Below are positions 38,301-50,259 of a DNA stretch of 64,000 bases, one piece after another. The DNA is taken from assembly GCA_030267565.1 (NCBI GenBank), contig BRXU01000053.1:296001-360000 (forward strand), written 5' to 3'. Made by a program: the position numbers and the translations under genes. Within the stretch, counting starts at the first letter, position 1; each line of letters starts with the position of its first letter. Below the pieces are notes generated by a model. That model ran no database searches. It had not been told where the DNA came from and saw only the letters and a program-made list of their open reading frames with translations. This DNA comes from Pleodorina starrii. Lineage: Eukaryota; Chlorophyta; Chlorophyceae; Chlamydomonadales; Volvocaceae.

Positions 38301-41056
38301 TTTTGAGTGCAATGGGTCGTTTGATTTGGGGGAGGAGAGTAAAGACCAAAGGGCCAGGCTGACAAATCGACAAGCTGACAAGCGGAGGAATGTGTTGCAT
38401 GTGGGTAGCGTGTAGAGACGAGACCGCAGCGGGCCTTGCGCCCTGCGAGCTTAGCACCGCTCATCACCCTTTCCGGCCAGTCCAGTGTCTTGCGAGCCGT
38501 TCGTCTCCCAGGCCTCCCACGTGTCACCACGTGCTTCCCGGCGCACAAGACCTGACAACAACAACAACAACAGCAGCACCAGCAGTACGGTAACTCATCT
38601 GCCCCCCCGCCCCTTCACGTGGATAACCCCCCGCCCCGCCCCCTCTTCCATTCACACACTCCCACACTCCCCCGCACTCCCGCACTCCCCCACGCTGCCA
38701 CAGGCCAAGCTGTCCGCGGGTCCCTCCAAGGCGCTAGCTGCCCTGCCCGCCCAACTGAACGGAGTGGGACTGGACCTCACCGCGCAGAGTGAGTCAACCT
38801 CAACCGGCAGCCTGGCCGCCCGGCCGCCGCTGTGCCTGACCGCTGTGGGCTCGCGGCTCGCTGCCGAGGGGCTCTTGCAGCGCCCCCGGTGCCAGTACCG
38901 TACTCTGGCTTCCGGCGCCTGTTCCTGGACGTTCCGTGTGTGACGTGCAGTGCAAGCGCGGTCCCCACCCCCCCCTCTCCTGCTGATGGGTCTTAGGGTT
39001 TGCTGCTGGGTAACGTCGCCTCCGGGCCACCGCTGCGGAATCATGTCATACTGCGTTCTCATTAACCCTCCCACCCCCCGGGGGGGCAACCTCCACCCCT
39101 CGCAGGCCTGGCCTCCTCCTCCTCCTCCTCCGGCCCCCCCTCCGCGCTGCTGGACCTGGCCGTGGCCCTCAACAACACCGACGTGGCGGCGGACTACTCG
39201 GCCAAGTTGAGGAGCGAGCTGGAGACCCACATCAACGGACTGCTGGCCTCCGCGTCGGACAGGGACAAGTAAGGGGAGGGCGGGAGGGGGAGGGCGGGGG
39301 CGGGGGCGGGCGGGGTGGGGGATGGCGGGGTTGCTGCTGGGTTAGAGGTTAGGGCTTAGGGGTCATGGCGGCTGACGGCCCTGGGTGTATGGGCTGGAGG
39401 AAAGGGGGAACAGAGCGGGGGTTTGAGCTGGCTGACTGGCTTGGATTGGCGGGTGGGTGGCGGCAGTGCGAGGGGAGGTGGGAGGGTTGAAAAGGGGTGG
39501 CAACCGGGGTGGTGGTGCTGCTGCAGCGGTGTGGGGGGAAGGAAGCCGCAAGATGGGGCGGATTCACCGCTGACGGAGCGGCGCTCCCCTACCCCTCCCT
39601 CCCTCCCTCCCTCCCTGCCTGCCTCCCCGTCGGCGCGTGCCCCTGCTGCCGCTATCCGCCTGCCCACCTGCCTGCTTGCGTGCCTACTCCCCCGTCTCCT
39701 TCTCCGCTGCAAAATTTTCTTTATACTCCCCCGCCTTTGCCCTTGCCCTTCCCCTCCCCCATCCACAACGACTACAACGGACCGCAGAGCTTCTTGTTTC
39801 CATCTTGCAAATTCACTCTTCAAACTCCCCCATCCACCCCCCTTCACGTGTCAGGGCCCGCTCCGTGCTATCTGACCTGGCCAAGACGGGCGGCGACTTC
39901 CGCTCCCTGGCGGCCCGGGGCCTGGAGGCGCTGGCGGAGGGGCTGCTGCCCCGTCTGAGGACCTTGCTGGACGAGGTGGCGGCGGTGAGAGGGGGGGGTC
40001 AGGGAGTGATAAGCTCCTTTATAAAACAATGAGAGGGGGGGAGCGGGGGCGGGGGCGGGGGCGGGTCGAAAGGAGGAAGCGCAATCTTGATTGAAAGGGG
40101 GTGGGGTGAGGGTGAAAACGAGGAACCGCGGCCAAGTGAGCTGAGAGGGTAATCTGAAGGGGCTGGGGATGGCCAGCGTGTTTGCACGTGTGCGTGCCGT
40201 ACCACACCATTGCTGTACAGTTAGGGTTTGGAAAGCGATCATGGACGGAGGCTGCGTGCTGCGCCTTGGCCAGCCGGAGGGCCCGGGGGGGGGGGGAGGC
40301 AGGACAAAGTGAGGCATCTCTCTCGCACGCTGCCCTCCTTTCCGCTCCTCCACCCCCGACACCTCCTCCCTCCCTCCCTCCGTCCCTCCTGGCTAACGAC
40401 TCGCATTACACGCCCCACACCTGCCGCCCTCTCCTCCCCCCTTCCCCAATCACCCCCAACCCCCCTTCCCCCACCCGTCTTCCTCCACCCGCCGCAATCT
40501 CCCCCGACCCCCACCCCAGATGCCCTACTCCCTGAGCGAGTCCGACTACGGCGCCCTGGAGGCGGAGGGCGGCTGGGCCGGGCGGCTAGTGCTGTCCCTC
40601 TCCGGCCTCTCCGCCCTTCTGCGTCCCCTGCTCACTCCCTCCAACTGGGAGGTCCTGTTCGGCAGCCTGCTCGACAAACTGGCGGCGCGGCTGGAGGCGC
40701 TCCTGGGTCGCAAGCCCTTCAATCAGCTGGGCGGGCTGCAGCTGGACCGCCAGGTGAGGCTGCTCATCGGCGGCCTGGGCGACCTGACGAGCCGGACGGT
40801 GCGCGATCGGCTGGCGCGGCTGAGTCAGATGGCGGTGCTGCTGGGGCTGGAGAGCGTGGAGGAGCTGCTAGATTACTGGGGTGGGCCGGGCGGGGGAGGG
40901 GGAGGGGCGGGAGGGGGAGGGGGTGGGGGAGGGGCGGGAGGAGAGGGTGCGGTGGGTGGGGTTATTAATTGGCGGCTGTCGCCGGCGGAGGTACGGGCGG
41001 TGCTGGTGCTGCGGGCGGACTGGGGGCGGGAGGCGATCATGGCGCTGCCGCTGTGA
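26331..41056 (+). CDS. COG4: Conserved oligomeric Golgi complex subunit 4
   Basis: Fourteen exons: 26331-26513, 26647-26847, 27401-27565, 28394-28519, 29045-29098, 29467-29610, 30199-30668, 36547-36655, 37459-37515, 38123-38224, 38704-38788, 39106-39268, 39855-39984 and 40520-41056. Every junction is GT-AG, phases join, and the sum is 841 codons plus stop (human COG4 is slightly shorter). Diagnostic stretches are SSKVRQLDLVQGRVQGVL, DRTNCINGVQSAMETEDYEA, SLVDDVFFILRK, KPFNQLGGLQLDRQVRLLIG, RDRLARLSQMAVLLGLESVE and ELLDYWG, then a C-terminal NWRLSPAEVRAVLVLR. COG4 is a lobe A subunit of the tethering complex that holds retrograde vesicles at the Golgi. Exon 7 and the last exon carry Gly/Ala-rich inserts. 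Introns are unusually rich in tandem repeats; intron 7 spans 30669-36546. Confidence 0.97.
27217..27285 (+). repeat. Dispersed intron module, two tandem copies
   Basis: Two copies of GGCTCCGGCCTATACGTGGA followed by TAATCCCCC in COG4 intron 2, upstream of exon 3. Other copies in COG4 introns are near 27925-27957, 28341-28357 (partial), 29226-29252, 30131-30165, 37079-37111 (diverged) and 38613-38630 (partial). Confidence 0.88.
28150..28411 (+). repeat. Tandem duplication spanning the exon 4 acceptor
   Basis: About 140 bases are repeated: a CTAAATCCCCCCT block, CTTCGCTGCGGTATCTT, a C-rich tract, CAG and the exon start GTGCTTGTGGAGGTTC occur at about 28150-28272 and again at 28298-28409. The second copy leads into the true exon 4; the first diverges after GGTTC. 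Confidence 0.85.
28906..29030 (+). repeat. 15-bp pyrimidine-rich minisatellite before exon 5
   Basis: About seven copies of a CCCTGACCCCCCCTG-type unit ending just upstream of the exon 5 acceptor at 29044, where it also serves as the pyrimidine tract. Confidence 0.9.
30095..30168 (+). repeat. Fullest copy of the ~75-bp dispersed intron module
   Basis: COG4 intron 6, about 30 bases upstream of the exon 7 acceptor. It includes TTTGCAGACGAGACGGCC, CTTCTGTTACTTTACCGTTC and the GGCTCCGGCCTATAC core; a CCC insertion separates this copy from the one at 23520-23600. Confidence 0.88.
31196..36486 (+). repeat. Giant 10-bp-unit minisatellite in COG4 intron 7
   Basis: About 5.3 kb of near-perfect decamers of the types CACTCACATG, CACTCACACG and CGCTCACATG, with rare CACATGCACA interruptions. 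It fills about 90% of intron 7. The forward strand contains no TAA, TAG or TGA over the array, so all three frames stay open for over 1,700 codons as His/Thr/Ala/Leu/Ser/Met/Cys/Arg repeats. It is clearly intronic: COG4 exon 7 (ends AAF-R in phase 2) and exon 8 (G/SGAFNVSLREL) join across it. Confidence 0.97.
37188..37456 (+). repeat. TCCCC pentanucleotide array before COG4 exon 9
   Basis: About 53 perfect copies of CCCCT/TCCCC running directly into the acceptor CCCAG of exon 9 (37459). It acts as an extreme polypyrimidine tract. A CCACAA repeat follows the exon (37519-37578). Confidence 0.95.
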
Positions 41057-43319
41057 GGAGGTGGAGGAGATGAAGGAGGTGGAGGCGGAGAGAGGTGGGG
41101 GGAGGGAGGAGGGGGGAGGTGGCGTTGCTCGGAAAGGGCCCTCCGATGTGGCGGAGCTCCCCGCCCCCCCCCCCGGGGGAGGATTCTCATGTGTGTGCAT
41201 GTGCATGTGTATTTATGCGCGTATGTATGTACCGTATGTAGCTATGTGTTCGCTTATGACTTCGAGAGGTGGTAGCGACCCTCGCCGGTTGGAAGCACAA
41301 CGCCTGCGGGCCTCTGCGGCCTTTGCCCGTGTGGGTCGCGCGGTTCTCGCAGCATCACCTCCCCGACTGTAAGTTGCAGTGAGCGCAAATGTGGCGGCCC
41401 AGAGCTGGTTTGCTTGAGCTGCAGGTCGCCGTCTCACGCAGAGGGGTGTGCTGCCACTGGGTCGCAGCGGCTCCGGAACCACACTGACACCCGAGGCTAG
41501 ACACGCGAACCATCCACCCGTGCAGAGCTGTTGAGAGCGTCGTACGGTAGGAGCGCGGGCGCGTCTTGGGGAGCTGCCATTTGGCCCATCGCACTAACCC
41601 AGTCAACGCGGGGGGGACTCTCCTCCAGCACCGTGGCAGGCTGGCAGCCAATCGCCGACATCCCGTACCGTCGTACACGATTGGGGAGGGGAGGAAAAAG
41701 CCACACACGCCCTCAGTACTCCCAAAACGACAGTTCTGATTAGTGATGGAGCGACGCCCTCCGCCCCCCAAAACCGCACCTGGCAACGTGGCAAGCGCGT
41801 CTGCGTTGTTTCGGATGCCCTGCGCGGTCTGTGAGAGAGTACAAGCACCACGACCCAACTTGTCTTTCAGACGGAGCCCTGGCCCCCCCCCCAGGGCCGT
41901 CTCCGCTGCGGTGTCTCCTGTTTACCCCCCAGGGCCCCTCCAGGGACCCGCGGCCGTTAGTTCGGCACGCGCCGAGCCCCGCAAACCAATTCACCAGACG
42001 CCACCACGTGGGTGCCGTGTACGTATTCACAAGTCCGCGCTCCTGCAGGCCACAGCCGCCCCTGCGGCCACAGGCGCTGATTACGGAAGCATCGGAGCCA
42101 ACTCCGTCATCCGGCCACCACGTCCTGCCACACCACCAGACGCAACCTGCCCCACTAACGCCCCGCCTCTCCACGCGCAAAGAGATACGAGATCGGGCCC
42201 CCTGTCCTGTTCTGTTCAGTCCTGTCCCCTGTCCTGTTCTGTCCTGTCATGCCGCATCTGAGGGCAATCCAATCCAGCGAGGTCAGGCAGGTTTCGCTCC
42301 GAGCCCCAGCGCCAGCAACACAACCCACCACAGATCGCCTTTCCGTGAATGCACACGCAGCCGCAGCCGCATAGTCTGCGAAAGCGGCGAGCAACCCCTC
42401 CTCCTCCTCCTCCTCCTGCGTGCGGCCGCCTGCGACTTTCTCGGCTGAAACCAAAAGCTTCCCTTTTCTTACCCTGCAAGGAGGCCCCCACCCGCGCCGC
42501 CTCCACGCCTCTGCCCCGGCGGGAGTCCTAGGCTGCAATGTCGCGCGAGGAGAGGCGGCCGCACGTCGCACTGCCAGTCACGCCCGCGGAGCCACAGCGG
42601 CCGTGAGGACACACCGCCGGGAAGATGTGTTCCGCCGCAACGGACGTCCGTCAGGGAAACGTCAGTCATTCGTGCACAAGACGCGCAGGGTACAGGACGC
42701 GGGCACAAGACGCGGCAGACGCGCAGGACCTTGGAGGGTCACAAAGGCACGCACTCACCGCCCAAGAGTCATTAACGGCAGCCAGGTACATTTTTATCAT
42801 TATTACCACTGTACTTGTGTGCATTCTCCGCCCTCCCTTTCCCCCATTCCCAGGGACCTACCGCGCTACTGCGCCATCAACAGGCACCAAGCGGCGGCGC
42901 CTGCCGCGGCCTGGCCATGCCAAAGCCCCACCGGCCCCAACTCAATCGCATGCGGCATGCCCTGTTGCCCTCCCTCCCTCCCCGTCCCTAACTCACACTC
43001 ACACTCACGCCCCCTGCTGGGTCCCCACAACGCTGTCCGCCGGCATGCACCTCCCCCCCAGCTCGCCGCCCGAGGCATCACAGCCTCTTTCCCAGTGCAA
43101 TGCAAAGCGGCGGGCAAGGCAATGCACCACCGAAGCCTCTTCCCTCGCCCAGCATATCGCCAGCACGCCAGCACCGCCCCACGGCAGCCGCCACCGCCAC
43201 CGCCACCGGTCGAGAACTGGGCGCGGCGCGGGCCGAGAGGTGGGCCGCCGCCGGCCGGGAACGGGGCGCGTGCGCACCGCCTCCTCCGCCTCCGCCGCCG
43301 CTATAACCCCTACATGCAG
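41057..43319. other. Intergenic, no gene recognised
   Basis: Region between the convergent COG4 and Hop2 genes. It has a (GT/GC)n stretch near 41190-41235, one copy of the CCGCTGCGGTGTCTCC motif at about 41906, and a CTGTCCTGTTCTG cluster at 42201-42250. A 444-codon frame at 42420-43754 has no family-like sequence and overlaps the last Hop2 exon antisense, so I do not call it. Confidence 0.5.
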
Positions 43320-43479
43320 CTACATGCGGCGCTTCTTGGGCATCAGCCGCTCCACCTCCGCCATATCTGCCCCCGCCGCCTCGTCAGTCTCGATGCCGAT
43401 CTCCTCAAACAGGTCCGCCTGCTTGCCGTCCAGACCCTCCGAGATTGCGGACCTGCCAGGCATCGTGTGTGCCACCGGG

Positions 43480-43510
<31 letters not shown>

Positions 43511-46500
43511 ACAGCGTATTTCGGTATTTGACACAACGAATACCGTAAAGCGACATTTGGCACAGCGAACAAAGCGACGAGGAGGGGGAGAAGAAGTCAT
43601 GCAGAACGGCGTCCCCGGCCGTCACGCGGGCATGGGCGCGGATGGAAAGTCAGCCGGGCCGCCCGTTGGCGACGTGGTTTGGTTGGTCCAAGGGCCCTGG
43701 TGGCCACAGGCGCGATGCCGTACACGCGAGGCAGGCCCCCGGGCGACTGCGTGAGTACGGGGGGAAAACGCCTGCGGAGGTTTGACCCGTTGCGCTCCCC
43801 TCCGAGTACCGGGGCTTTGGTCGTCATGATTACGATGCCTTTAATGGCTTCCGTCACTCGGCAGGTAGGCATCGAGTGAATAACTTTTCGGTTTGCCGAC
43901 ACACCCGCCCCCCCCCCACACACACACTCGTCGCTGCGTCGCGCACCAGATGTTTTTAAACATGCCCCGCCGCTTCCGCCACCAGTCTAAGTTGGTGAGC
44001 AGCGTCTTCTCGACCGCAGCACGTTCCTGCGGCGAGGGAGGGAGGGAGGGAGGGTCGCCGGTTTGGGGGAGGGCGGGGGTGGGGGTAAGTAAGACGACAG
44101 CGCAGCGGATGGACGTAGGGGCACCGGCAACCCGGTTTGGCAAGTTCCGCAGGAAAGGCGAGGGGCAATCACGGCGTGAATGGGACGCCCGCGGGGCGGA
44201 TGGGAGGATGGCTGACGAACTGAACTGATGCCGGGCCGAAAGCGAGGGTCGCAGGCGGCTGGTGACAAAAGAGGGGGGGGGGACCTCGCAACAAGGCAGT
44301 CGCCTCGCTGGCGAGGAGGTCCTGTCGATCTGGGTCGGGCAAGTCGGCCCCCGGCGATTTAGTGGAAGGGGCCCCCTCCGCGATCTGGGTCGGCCACACA
44401 ATCCGACCACCTTGGGACCCGCTTCGCCCCCTGACCACCTCCTCACCAACGGGGCGGCCGCCGCCGCAAGAGCAAGCGACACCCGCCACACCCACGCGCC
44501 CCGAAACCAACGCATACCCTACGCAGCCCGCCGCTGCGCCCAACACCTCGTGGCGCACTCGCCCTGGCCCCCGGCCGCCAAGGCCCCCCGCCCTCGACTC
44601 AGGCACTCAACCTCCCCATCCCGCATTCCAACCCGCATTCCATCCCGCTCCCCGGCCAACCCGGCGCCCCGAAACCACCCCTCTCTCTCACCTCCGCAGT
44701 CACTAGCACGCTGCCGGCTTTGAGCATCTTGAGCTTGGCCTCATCATCCGCGAGCTGAGGCGGCGGCGGAAGGGCGGGCGGGGCGGGCAAAATGGACGGA
44801 TCACGGATGGATGGACGGGGCGGCGGAAGGGCGGGCGGGTCAAGGACCTCAACGTGCGCAAGCACGCGTGCGGGGCGGGTCGCCGTACAGGCGCCAGGGG
44901 GAGTGTCTCACTCCGAGACACCGCAGAGAATATCGCAGGACGGCACTGGAGCAGGAGAAGGAGCACTGGAGCAGGCACAGCGGGGACAGGTCAGGCGAGC
45001 CCACAACGCCGCCGTGGGACCGGCCCTTGCGCCCGGCTTTGGGTCACAGCAGAGCTGCCTGCGTCCACACAAGGACAGCGTGTGTGTGTGTGTGTGTGTA
45101 TTGTGCGAGCGCGCTCGGTTGGCGGAGGTGCCACGGGGACTCTCGCCTCGTGACGCCGCGCCAGGCTGCGTGTGACACGTAGGCAGCAGCCGCTGGGCGG
45201 CCCGGGGTCAGCACCCCCGGGGCCCCCACCCCCACCCGCACTTCTGCTGTGCGCTCAGCTGCGGCCTTGGCCGCCACTTGCGGGCTGCCGCCCTCAGAAA
45301 ACGGCGCCTCACGGCACCGCCCCGCCCGGCCTCACCTTTACTACCCAACCCGCCTGTCCCCGGTCTCTCCGGCCCCTTGTGTCGTCATCATTGCCCCACC
45401 GCACCTCCTTTTCACAGCTCCGGTGTCGTCCTCATCACTCCGCCCCGCCCCGGCCCGCCTTTCTTTCTTCCTCGTCACCCCGCCCCGCCCCGCCCCGTCG
45501 CACCTTCTTGGTGACCTCCGCCGTCTGCCGGGCGATCTCCTCCTCGGACAGCGCGCTGCGCAGCTGTGCCAGCTCTGCTCGACAGCACACGGACGCGGAG
45601 ACACGGACACACACACACGGAAGTGCGGTCGGCGGACAGCGGATCGTCAGGAGGGTCGGTTGCCGACCCACATCAGTCGGCTGCCGACCCACATTAGGTT
45701 CAGATGCGTGACGGTGAGCAGGACAGCAAAGGCGCCATAGGGCGGGTGAGGGTCGCGAGGCGCGGCGCGCGCGATACCCCGGTGAAGCCGCCAAACGGCA
45801 GCAGCGACTGCACTGCGACGGGTGGCGAATATGCTGTCCACCCTGTTGGGTGGGGACGTAGAGATGATGAGGCCGCAGCAGCGGTGGTAGAACGGGGGCC
45901 GGGGGGCTCCTGAGCGCCCGGACCCGGTCCGTCAAGTCGCGCATCGCCGCCGTGGGTCTGATTGAACCAAGCTTGGGACAAAACAGAGGTACGGACGTAC
46001 GGTGCCGTACACGGAACTAGCCACACAGTGAGGGGAGGTGCAGCTAATCTTGCTGGCACACGAAGCAACCGCGGTCGCATGAGTTACAGGTTGATCCCAG
46101 CAGCCTGGCTTGCAGGACCCCAGCCGTGCTTCGCCAAGCCGCGGCTTCTTAAAAAGGTACGGCAGGCACGACCATGTACGGACGGACCTGATTCCAGCTG
46201 CTTGCACTCCACCGCCTCCTTCTGGCATTGCTGCTGCAGCTCCTTTACCGTCGCCTTCCTGCTCTCGAATTCCTGTGGTAGACGCAGGGCGGGGGGGGGC
46301 CAGGGAGGGAGGCACGCTGGCGGCGGGCGCGAAGAGAGCAGAGAGCAGCGCTTTCCGTGCAGGCATGCTGCTCCAATGTGTGTGTTTTCGGACATTGGGG
46401 GGCCTCTCAGCAGGGAGGTAACTACACACAGAGTGCCCAGGACGGCACCTCGGGGTCGGGGCTTGCTGTGCTCCGTCTGGCGACGCGTTAGCCCGGCTAT

Positions 46501-47217
46501 CAGGCATGAGGTGGGAAGCTACCGACAAAACACAGTCTGCAGAGGGACGGCAGCCGATGCCCCAAAGTAGCGAGTAAAATGCGATGCTGGCCGGCCGTGT
46601 GATGGACGTGCTGACGCGGGCAAGGGATACGGTGAGGGGGCTTGAGGCTTGAGCTTCCTCGGCGGGCGGCTAAGAGACGCCGATCCATGTAACACGTTTG
46701 GAGGACGCACCACACCCCCACGCTTCGCGGCGATCTGAGCGTGAATCCGGAAACCGAGAATGGTTGGGATGTCTCATCGTGGGACCGGTGCCTCCGGACG
46801 AGAGCGGACGGGATCGGCGCAACAGTAGCACTTGTGGTAGAGGATGAAGCCCCACTACATGCTCGGTCAGAGATGAACACGCGCCGGTGACGCAAACAGG
46901 TCGGGGTCGCTGCGCACCTCCTTCGTCAACACTTTCAAGCCGGCTTGCGGGGGGATGAAAAGCTTGGTCTTGCCAAACTCCTGTGTACATGTGACCCATG
47001 GTCGACAAGCTGTTGGACCCACCGCCGATATCCGAGCCCAGGAGCCTACCTTGCACAGGACTTTTCCGTCGGCGACAAGACTGTCTACGGCCTTGGATAC
47101 TTGCGCCTTCTTCAAGCCAGTCGTGGCGCCCAAGTCGACTAGCTGCTGCAGGCCGAAAGGTCTGTTCTGCTCTCGCACAATCCGTTCTATCTGCACCTCT
47201 GCCGACTGTGCAGCCAT
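43320..47217 (-). CDS. Hop2/PSMC3IP-like meiotic recombination protein
   Basis: Minus-strand exons 47217-47050, 46980-46918, 46272-46188, 45574-45504, 44754-44692, 44026-43947 and 43452-43320, with GT-AG junctions and matching phases from exon 3 on. The N-terminus is a winged helix (PFGLQQLVDLG, KKAQVSKAVDSLVADGKVLC-K-EFGKTKLFIPPQ). A coiled coil follows (VKELQQQCQKEAVECKQLES-ELAQLRSAL), then LDWWRKRRGMFKNIW and the hallmark C-terminus DLFEEIGIETDE, ending PKKRRM. Hop2 with Mnd1 stimulates Dmc1/Rad51 strand invasion during meiosis and binds DNA through both ends. The linker expected between KVLTKE and EFESRKAT, about 20-30 residues in relatives, is short or its exon in 46273-46917 was missed. 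Its presence implies a sexual cycle or relic of one. Confidence 0.93.
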
Positions 47218-50200
47218 GGTGTTATCGTATGGCTGCCAGGCGCCGTTGGGACCACCGGGGACTGGCAGTGCAAGAGCCTCCCGCCAAATGCGTCAAAACA
47301 ATACACGACCAATTAGAGCTTTTTAGAAATGGATGATAAACAGTTCTTCAATACACTTTTCATTACACACAGAAACAAGTTACAACATCACTTGTCCTTA
47401 GCCCTGCTAGAGTGCATGTTAAATTAGTCATATACCACAACAGAACCTATTTGTTTTTTGTTCTTGGCCTCGGCAAACTATGGCATTATTTCATTCGCCT
47501 TAAAATCGTTTGCAAAATATCATATGGCGTTAAGACTCAATTTCTATTCCCGCATGTACGACAGCGTGTCAGCAGTTGAATATTTCTCCTCGAGCCTGCA
47601 AGCTGCTATTGACCTACCCCAGGTAGATCATTTTGGTTGGCCTGACGACGTGTTATGAACCAGAGGTCTGCATTCCCGAAACTTTGTCTGCGAGGGCTCT
47701 TCTACAGTGGAGGGTGTCCCGAACGGAGGGGCCCTGGAGAGGGTACCCAAAACGGGAACGGCAGGTTCGCGAGGATCATCACTCAGTCCTCATCTGGCAA
47801 GCAATCTTGCAGACCTTTTGACTCCGTTCCCTGTCGCACATGGAGTGGACTGTCACGGGATCCGTTTCGGACCAAGCCTGGCTGGGCTTGCCTGAGCCGC
47901 CACCAGCCTTGAAAGCCTGGCATGCACCGTTGGCCACGTCCCAATCCTTAACCACATTTGGCACACCCTTCCGCGCCCCAAGGCGCCCTTTGTAGAACCC
48001 TCAACCTATCGAGCCGTCTTGCTAGTTGCTACCTTCGCAGCTTGGCACTGATGCGGTCATGAGCAATGCGGCGATCCACCTTTCTGCTCCGAGTCCGGCA
48101 TATCGGCAAAGGGCATGCGGCATGCTGCGGGGAACTGCGCGGGAGGCTTGAGTTAAAAAGGTGGTTGAGATTTACAGGGCGCCGAACAATGCGCCCGGTG
48201 AACCCAAGGCTCAACACGAAACCATGCGTGAGCATTGAAATCGAACAGGTCAGGAAGTAAGGTAGTCGAGCACACAAAAAAGAACAAAAATGAGTTGAAA
48301 GGAAAGCGCTTGACGTGACTGCGAGCCATGCCACAAGAAGCGTCCGAGAATGTTCCTCCGCTCCCAGCCATTCCATCACCACCCATGCCCCAGGGCGCCG
48401 GCCATGAACCGCAGAACGCTTCCGACACGCGCCAAGCAGACCCTAACAACAAGCAGACCCTTGCACGCGCAGGCACAGCTCATCTAGACCGGTGACACCT
48501 CCCGCAATTTCCATGTCAACTAATTTCACCATGGCATACACACACCGAATTCAGTTCAAGAGCGATGCGAACATCGGCGCTGCCCACATGTCTACTTCTC
48601 ATGGGGTGGTCCACGGGGTCGACCCCGCGCGTCAAAGCTCAATTCTGTCGCATTTGCAAACAAGCGGCGGCCATCATGCAATGACTTGGTCATAAACCTA
48701 ACTACTCGAGGTTCGGGTTAAATCAGTTCCCGCCAGCCTAAGGCCCGATGCAGCTACAACTCTGCTAACCTAGGTCCTCAAGGCTCATCCTCCCCTGCAG
48801 TACCGAAATCGAAAACTTCCGAACCGTCTGAATACAACCGACGTCGTGCCTTCGAACTCTGACTTCAGCTGAGGTCCGCTTCAATCCAAGCGCAGAAGCG
48901 ATCGACCGACGATTTCTGGGTCGCCCTGGCACGCATCGCAATTACCCGCCACCGCAGAGAGGGCCAGTCTCAACGTCCGGGCTCGCCTCCCTCTCTCTCG
49001 CTTGGTCACGGGGGAGGCAACTCTACGTCTAAGAATCTATGTCTCCACGTCTAAGAAACTATCTGTAGCGAAATTTGCACACCCGGGCGTCTGCAGATTC
49101 GACTACGCGCAGCCGCAAGCCCCATGACGGCGCAGGCGTCTAAGTAGCAAGCCCAATCGACTTGCAGACAAGCAAAGCGAGGCGCGCCTATCGGGCGAAT
49201 TATCGGCCACCAATTGGCACAAGCATGCGCAGGAATGGCGCAGCGGTGATCGACTGCCTGCGTCCCCTACTGTACTGCTCCTGTCCTAAAACGTCTAAGC
49301 GCCACGACGCGATCCACAATCACATCCATTATGGTCAAGGTCAATGCCACCGTTCCTTGTTCCATCTGAAACAGTAGTTTTGGTCCGGCCCCACCGCGCG
49401 CGCGCACGCCTCTCTACGGCGGCTTATCCGCAACCGGACATGCCTCTGTAGCCCGATTTAGTCGAAGTCAAACAATACCGTCGCAGTCGACCTCAAGTCA
49501 CCTCGCTGGAACCCGCAACTTGACAACTCGCAAACGAATCAGAGACCCGAATTGGCGCGGCCGAATCGGCGCAGCACAACGACTACCGCCCAAAAAAGAC
49601 AACTTCTGGAGATTCTTGCCAACTTGCTGACAACACACGCACGCGCACATCACACGATGTCATAACGCGAACAAAGCATGACAGGCCCTCGGAGGTACCA
49701 GCCTCACCAACCGACGTGACATCACCCAAATTGCACCAGCACAGCACCGAGGACTAGCAACGCGTCACAACCGACTGCAACCGTTCAAGCGTTCAAAGTT
49801 CCTGGCACAAGGGCCAAACAAGAGACCGCTGTCGGGAAGGTGGTGAACATTCTGGTCCTTCAAATCAAAACGAAGATGCGGCATACAGGTAAAGCACCGT
49901 TACGGCTTGAAAATGGGTAAGACCGAGGGCGACACATCATCACCGCGGCATGCGGGAAACAGGGTTGCCTGTCAACTCCGCTGCCCAACAAACAAAAACA
50001 GCACTGCACCTTCGCCTGCTCCCTCTGCCTGTCTGCTGCCTGTTGGGCATCAATGTGAAAGTTTACGTGTGCATCTTGACCAATCAATCTTAAGCAGACT
50101 TCAAGCGCACCAACAACGTCATGGCCTCCCCCACCCGCCATCAATGCCCTCCCACCCATTCCCGCTGAGGAGCCCCCATCACCTCTGGACCAACCGGGTG

Positions 50201-50259
50201 CTCAAGCGCTCGTGGCGCGCCGCCGCCGCCGCCGCAAAGCCGCCGCCGACGACGACGAC
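47218..50259. other. Intergenic, no gene recognised
   Basis: The composition is closer to 50% GC than in the genes. It should contain the Hop2 promoter (upstream of 47217) and the 3' UTR of the cyclin gene. Only short scattered frames without splice support were seen. Confidence 0.5.

Noticed and set aside
43463..43625. Continuation of the last Hop2 exon into GDAVLHDFFS
   Set aside because: Phase and homology show that the exon starts at 43452 (W-SAISEGLDGKQ); the upstream segment is intronic.
42420..43754. 444-codon plus-strand frame
   Set aside because: GC-rich chance frame with no family-like segments, antisense to the last Hop2 exon.
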